Source of the DNA: an uncultured Fibrobacter sp.
Lineage (GTDB): Bacteria > Fibrobacterota > Fibrobacteria > Fibrobacterales > Fibrobacteraceae
DNA: 62,517 nucleotides
Direction of reading: 5' to 3'
Assembly (NCBI GenBank): GCA_934691725.1
Contig: CAKUTF010000013.1
Location: 1-62,517 of the forward strand
Shown here: piece after piece, positions 60,454 to 62,517 of the stretch
How positions within the stretch are numbered: position 1 is the stretch's first letter
Layout: every line of letters begins with the position of its first letter
Notes under the pieces: model-generated
What the model was told of the DNA's origin: nothing
The model's database searches: none
What the model saw: the letters and a program-made list of their open reading frames with translations, nothing else
Program-made: the position numbers and the translations under genes

Positions 60454-60472
60454 AACGCTAATATTACCCGCG

Positions 60473-61219
60473 ATGCAACAAGAAATCCTAGACCTTTGCG
60501 AACGCATTTCGCACGTCACCTACGAGAACCTGACAAAAATTATCCGCTATTCCCAGGCGGGAAGCGCGGACCGGGCGAGAAAACTCGACGACAGCTACGA
60601 AAACGATCTGGATTCCTGGATGGGCGGCGGAACATGTTTCAGCCTGACCTGGCATCTCTACCAGGAACTTCTCCGGATGGGGTATGCGCCGAGACTTCTG
60701 ATGGGCGACAAGCGCATTGAAAAGAACATCCACTGCGCTCTGCTGCTCCCTACCGGCGGAGAAAATTTTTTACTCGATCCCGGATACCTGATTTTCGATC
60801 CGCTCAAGATTCCGGAAGCGGTTCCCTTCCAAAAATCCCAGGCATTTTTTCCGCTGATTCCAAACGCTGTCCGGCTGGATTTTGAAAACGGCGTCCTTGC
60901 GCTTTACACCGGTTCCGCTCGCGGCCAGATGAAGCTCCGGTTTGAATTCGATATCCGTGGAGTCTCTCCGCGGGAATTTCAAACGCACTGGAGCGAATCC
61001 TTTGGCAGGGAGATGATGACATATCCCGTCCTGAACAGGCTCGACCGGGAAAAAGGCGTACAGTACTACTATCAAAAAGGAAATCTCCTCATCCGCGACA
61101 AGAACGGTTCCCGGTTAGAGCGGATAAATCCGTCGGAGCGCATTGAACGCTTGCATACGATTTTCGGCATTGAAAAGGAAACGCTCGAAACGGCTTTCGG
61201 CATTTTACACATAAAGTAA
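60473..61219 (+). CDS. Arylamine N-acetyltransferase-like protein
   Basis: 248 residues with the cysteine protease-like NAT fold: HVTYENLTKII at the N-terminus, then the triad Cys55 (GGTCFSLT), His87 (NIHCALL) and Asp102 (LLDPGYLI). NATs acetylate arylamines or hydrazines from acetyl-CoA, but related fungal and bacterial members act on other amines. It follows the NYN gene after 19 nt. A short hairpin without U-tract (TTCGCC-AAAA-GGCGAA, 61227-61242) follows the stop and may terminate the operon. Confidence 0.82.
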   Translation: MQQEILDLCERISHVTYENLTKIIRYSQAGSADRARKLDDSYENDLDSWMGGGTCFSLTWHLYQELLRMGYAPRLLMGDKRIEKNIHCALLLPTGGENFLLDPGYLIFDPLKIPEAVPFQKSQAFFPLIPNAVRLDFENGVLALYTGSARGQMKLRFEFDIRGVSPREFQTHWSESFGREMMTYPVLNRLDREKGVQYYYQKGNLLIRDKNGSRLERINPSERIERLHTIFGIEKETLETAFGILHIK

Positions 61220-61253
61220 TCGACGGTTCGCCAAAAGGCGAAAGTCCACAAAC

Positions 61254-61280
61254 AAAAAATGCCCCGCCAAAGCGGAGCAT
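61254..61280 (-). terminator. Rho-independent terminator of glucokinase
   Basis: On the minus strand ATGCTCCGC and GCGGGGCAT form a 9-bp stem (one G-T pair) with loop TTTG, then six T. It lies 20 nt after the glk stop. Confidence 0.88.
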
Positions 61281-61299
61281 CTTGTCTTTAGGAAAATTT

Positions 61300-62367
61300 T
61301 TACTGCTGTAAATTGACGCTTGCGTTTGCCGCACCATACAGACTGATACTGTAATCCTTGATGACATAGACAGGCATCTTTTTCAACAGCGGCAAAATGT
61401 TCGGGTTATAATTCTGTTCAAAGAATTTCATGAAAAGGTTGTCGTTTACAAGCCAGCGCAAATCCTTTTGCATCGCGCCGCCGGCAAGATAGAATCCACC
61501 AAAAGGCAGGAACATCGCGCAAATGTCGCTTGCATAGCGGGCGAGCATTTTCACCCACAGACGCATCATCTCGGCTGCGACGGGATCCGTATCGCTTGCC
61601 CGACTGATATACTTTGGACGGTCGCTCCAGACTGTCGCTTCGATTTTTTTAAACGCTTCATTGTCGGGAACGCCGCGCGTGTCGCGCCACCACTCGTAGA
61701 GGTGCGCCAGTCCTTGTCCCGCGCAAAGAGGCTCCACGCCCGGAACTTGCCCGAGCCGTTTCTGCATATAGTCGCGGAAATTTTGCGAATCCGCATCGAA
61801 CGGGGCAAAGGTGACGTGCCCCCCCTCGGAACTCGCCGGGATATATTTCTTTCCGTCATGGACCAAAAAGGAAACGCCCATTCCGGTGCCCGGTCCGATA
61901 ACGACTTTCGTAGCGGGCTTTGAATCGGGAGTGGAGCCGTCCAAATGAGGCATCTTGTAAATTTGCGCGGCATCGTTTACGTTGAGCGTCGGAATACCGT
62001 AGCTTATCGCGACGAAATCGTTCACGACCATCACGGGAAATCCGAGCTTTGCCGTAAGATCCTCGCCATCGACTTTCCATGTGAGATTTGTCATGATGCA
62101 ACGATTTTCCGCAACGGGACCCGCCGCGCTGATGCAGGCATGGCTGGGCTTTAGATCCGGACGTTTTTCCGCGGCTATCTGGAGCGTTTCCGCAATCGGG
62201 GATTCCAACCCGGAAATTTTCCCGGATGCGTAATCCGCTTTCATCACAAGGGTAAACTTTCCTTCCTTGCAGGCGACAAGGCCGATATTCGTGTTCGTTC
62301 CGCCGACGTCGATAGCGAGGACCAGGCGTTCAAATTCCGCATCGGGATTCATCCATTTCAATTCCAT
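61300..62367 (-). CDS. glk: Glucokinase
   Basis: 355 residues of the Glk group (not ROK). Phosphate loop AIDVGGTNTNIG (~18-29), catalytic base Asp in VVNDFVA and adenosine-binding GPGTGMGVSFL and FYLAGG segments are present. It phosphorylates glucose with ATP; in a cellulose degrader it would take glucose from hydrolysed cellodextrin. Standard motif EGGH confirms the sugar site. GGAG lies 8 nt before the ATG. Confidence 0.93.
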   Translation of the reverse strand: MELKWMNPDAEFERLVLAIDVGGTNTNIGLVACKEGKFTLVMKADYASGKISGLESPIAETLQIAAEKRPDLKPSHACISAAGPVAENRCIMTNLTWKVDGEDLTAKLGFPVMVVNDFVAISYGIPTLNVNDAAQIYKMPHLDGSTPDSKPATKVVIGPGTGMGVSFLVHDGKKYIPASSEGGHVTFAPFDADSQNFRDYMQKRLGQVPGVEPLCAGQGLAHLYEWWRDTRGVPDNEAFKKIEATVWSDRPKYISRASDTDPVAAEMMRLWVKMLARYASDICAMFLPFGGFYLAGGAMQKDLRWLVNDNLFMKFFEQNYNPNILPLLKKMPVYVIKDYSISLYGAANASVNLQQ

Positions 62368-62450
62368 AAAGACTCCGTAAAGGTTCCCTTAAATATATCC
62401 AAAATTTAGAGCTTTGCGACCAAGATTCGAGAATTTCGCAAACTAAGAAC

Positions 62451-62479
62451 TTGTTTTCATAGCGAGAATATACTATAAT
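62451..62479 (+). promoter_or_regulatory. Strong predicted promoter at the right edge
   Basis: TTGTTT (62451-62456), exactly 17 nt, then TATAAT (62474-62479): the best consensus promoter in the window. Predicted start of transcription is about 62486, the same base as the A of an ATG. The -35 part matches a conserved end of the REP-like element (15 of 16 with copy B, 13028-13043, reverse strand). Confidence 0.7.
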
Positions 62480-62485
62480 AACGTC

Positions 62486-62517
62486 ATGAAAGAAGCAAGG
62501 CAGAGGCGCAAGCCGTA
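62486..62517 (+). CDS. Partial reading frame or RNA at the window end
   Basis: ATG at 62486 opens MKEARQRRKP and runs off the window. It begins at the predicted transcription start, so it would be leaderless. The few residues are basic. A noncoding RNA starting near 62486 fits as well. I cannot tell which from 32 bases. Confidence 0.3.
   Translation, partial: MKEARQRRKP

Overview
This window looks like chromosomal DNA of a Fibrobacter-type bacterium (phylum Fibrobacterota). The best evidence is the lipoprotein at 46904-48265, whose C-terminal half carries the FISUMP signature, the Fibrobacter succinogenes major paralogous domain. The metabolism fits a strictly anaerobic, succinate-forming gut bacterium: futalosine-route menaquinone synthesis (mqnA), a flavodiiron O2-detoxifying protein, an oxaloacetate-decarboxylase-type carboxyltransferase and glucokinase. 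Lipoproteins, class A penicillin-binding protein, Mla components and a lytic transglycosylase indicate a double-membrane envelope. I see no phage, insertion sequence, CRISPR array or rRNA. There is one tRNA, tRNA-Ser(GCU).

Layout. 1-1054 is noncoding and repeat-bearing. 1055-6161 is a minus-strand operon (class A PBP, lipoprotein, TauE/SafE permease). 6269-6443 is a tRNA-Ser unit. 6461-9719 is a minus operon of five small genes around rdgB. 9816-10861 is a self-contained cysK unit. 10910-12792 is an AT-rich pair of unknown genes. 13042-22987 is a ~10-kb minus operon: ctp protease, mlaE, dciA-like, gyrB, polyprenyl synthase, flavodiiron protein, UvrD/PcrA helicase and an arginase-fold protein. 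23073-29270 (minus) holds a carboxyltransferase, an acetyltransferase with a tiny lipoprotein, HU, and a four-gene membrane/zinc-ribbon operon.

29300-42724 is a 13.4-kb, 12-gene plus-strand operon: thioredoxin-fold/TPR protein, two M16 peptidases, a secreted unknown, trmH, mlaD, ptsH, ptsI, lytic transglycosylase, DMT permease, prmA and hemE. RNase R and an RgpF-like glycosyl protein follow on minus. 45951-46903 is a large noncoding repeat island. Next come the FISUMP lipoprotein, a flavin reductase, a lone pilin, a secreted serine protease, another repeat island, eda and mqnA. 53095-57016 (minus) is clpP-ftsY-lipoprotein-thioredoxin-glycosyltransferase, with every junction overlapping. 57244-61219 (plus) is mnmE-fic-NYN/LOTUS-NAT. 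Glucokinase (minus) and a strong promoter at the right edge close the window.

Most genes are housekeeping, packed with 1-26 nt overlaps, which implies extensive translational coupling. The less ordinary material is: (1) a family of noncoding, strongly strand-asymmetric repeat-word islands at four loci, partly mixed with a REP-like palindrome; (2) a Fic AMPylase gene coupled by a 4-nt overlap to a NYN-LOTUS putative RNase; (3) a glycosyltransferase fused to an outer-membrane-barrel-like domain through an internal signal-like segment; (4) a carboxyltransferase whose biotinyl domain stops before the biotin-lysine motif; (5) an AT-rich pair of unknown genes; and (6) very short spacing between divergent start codons, which suggests leaderless transcription.
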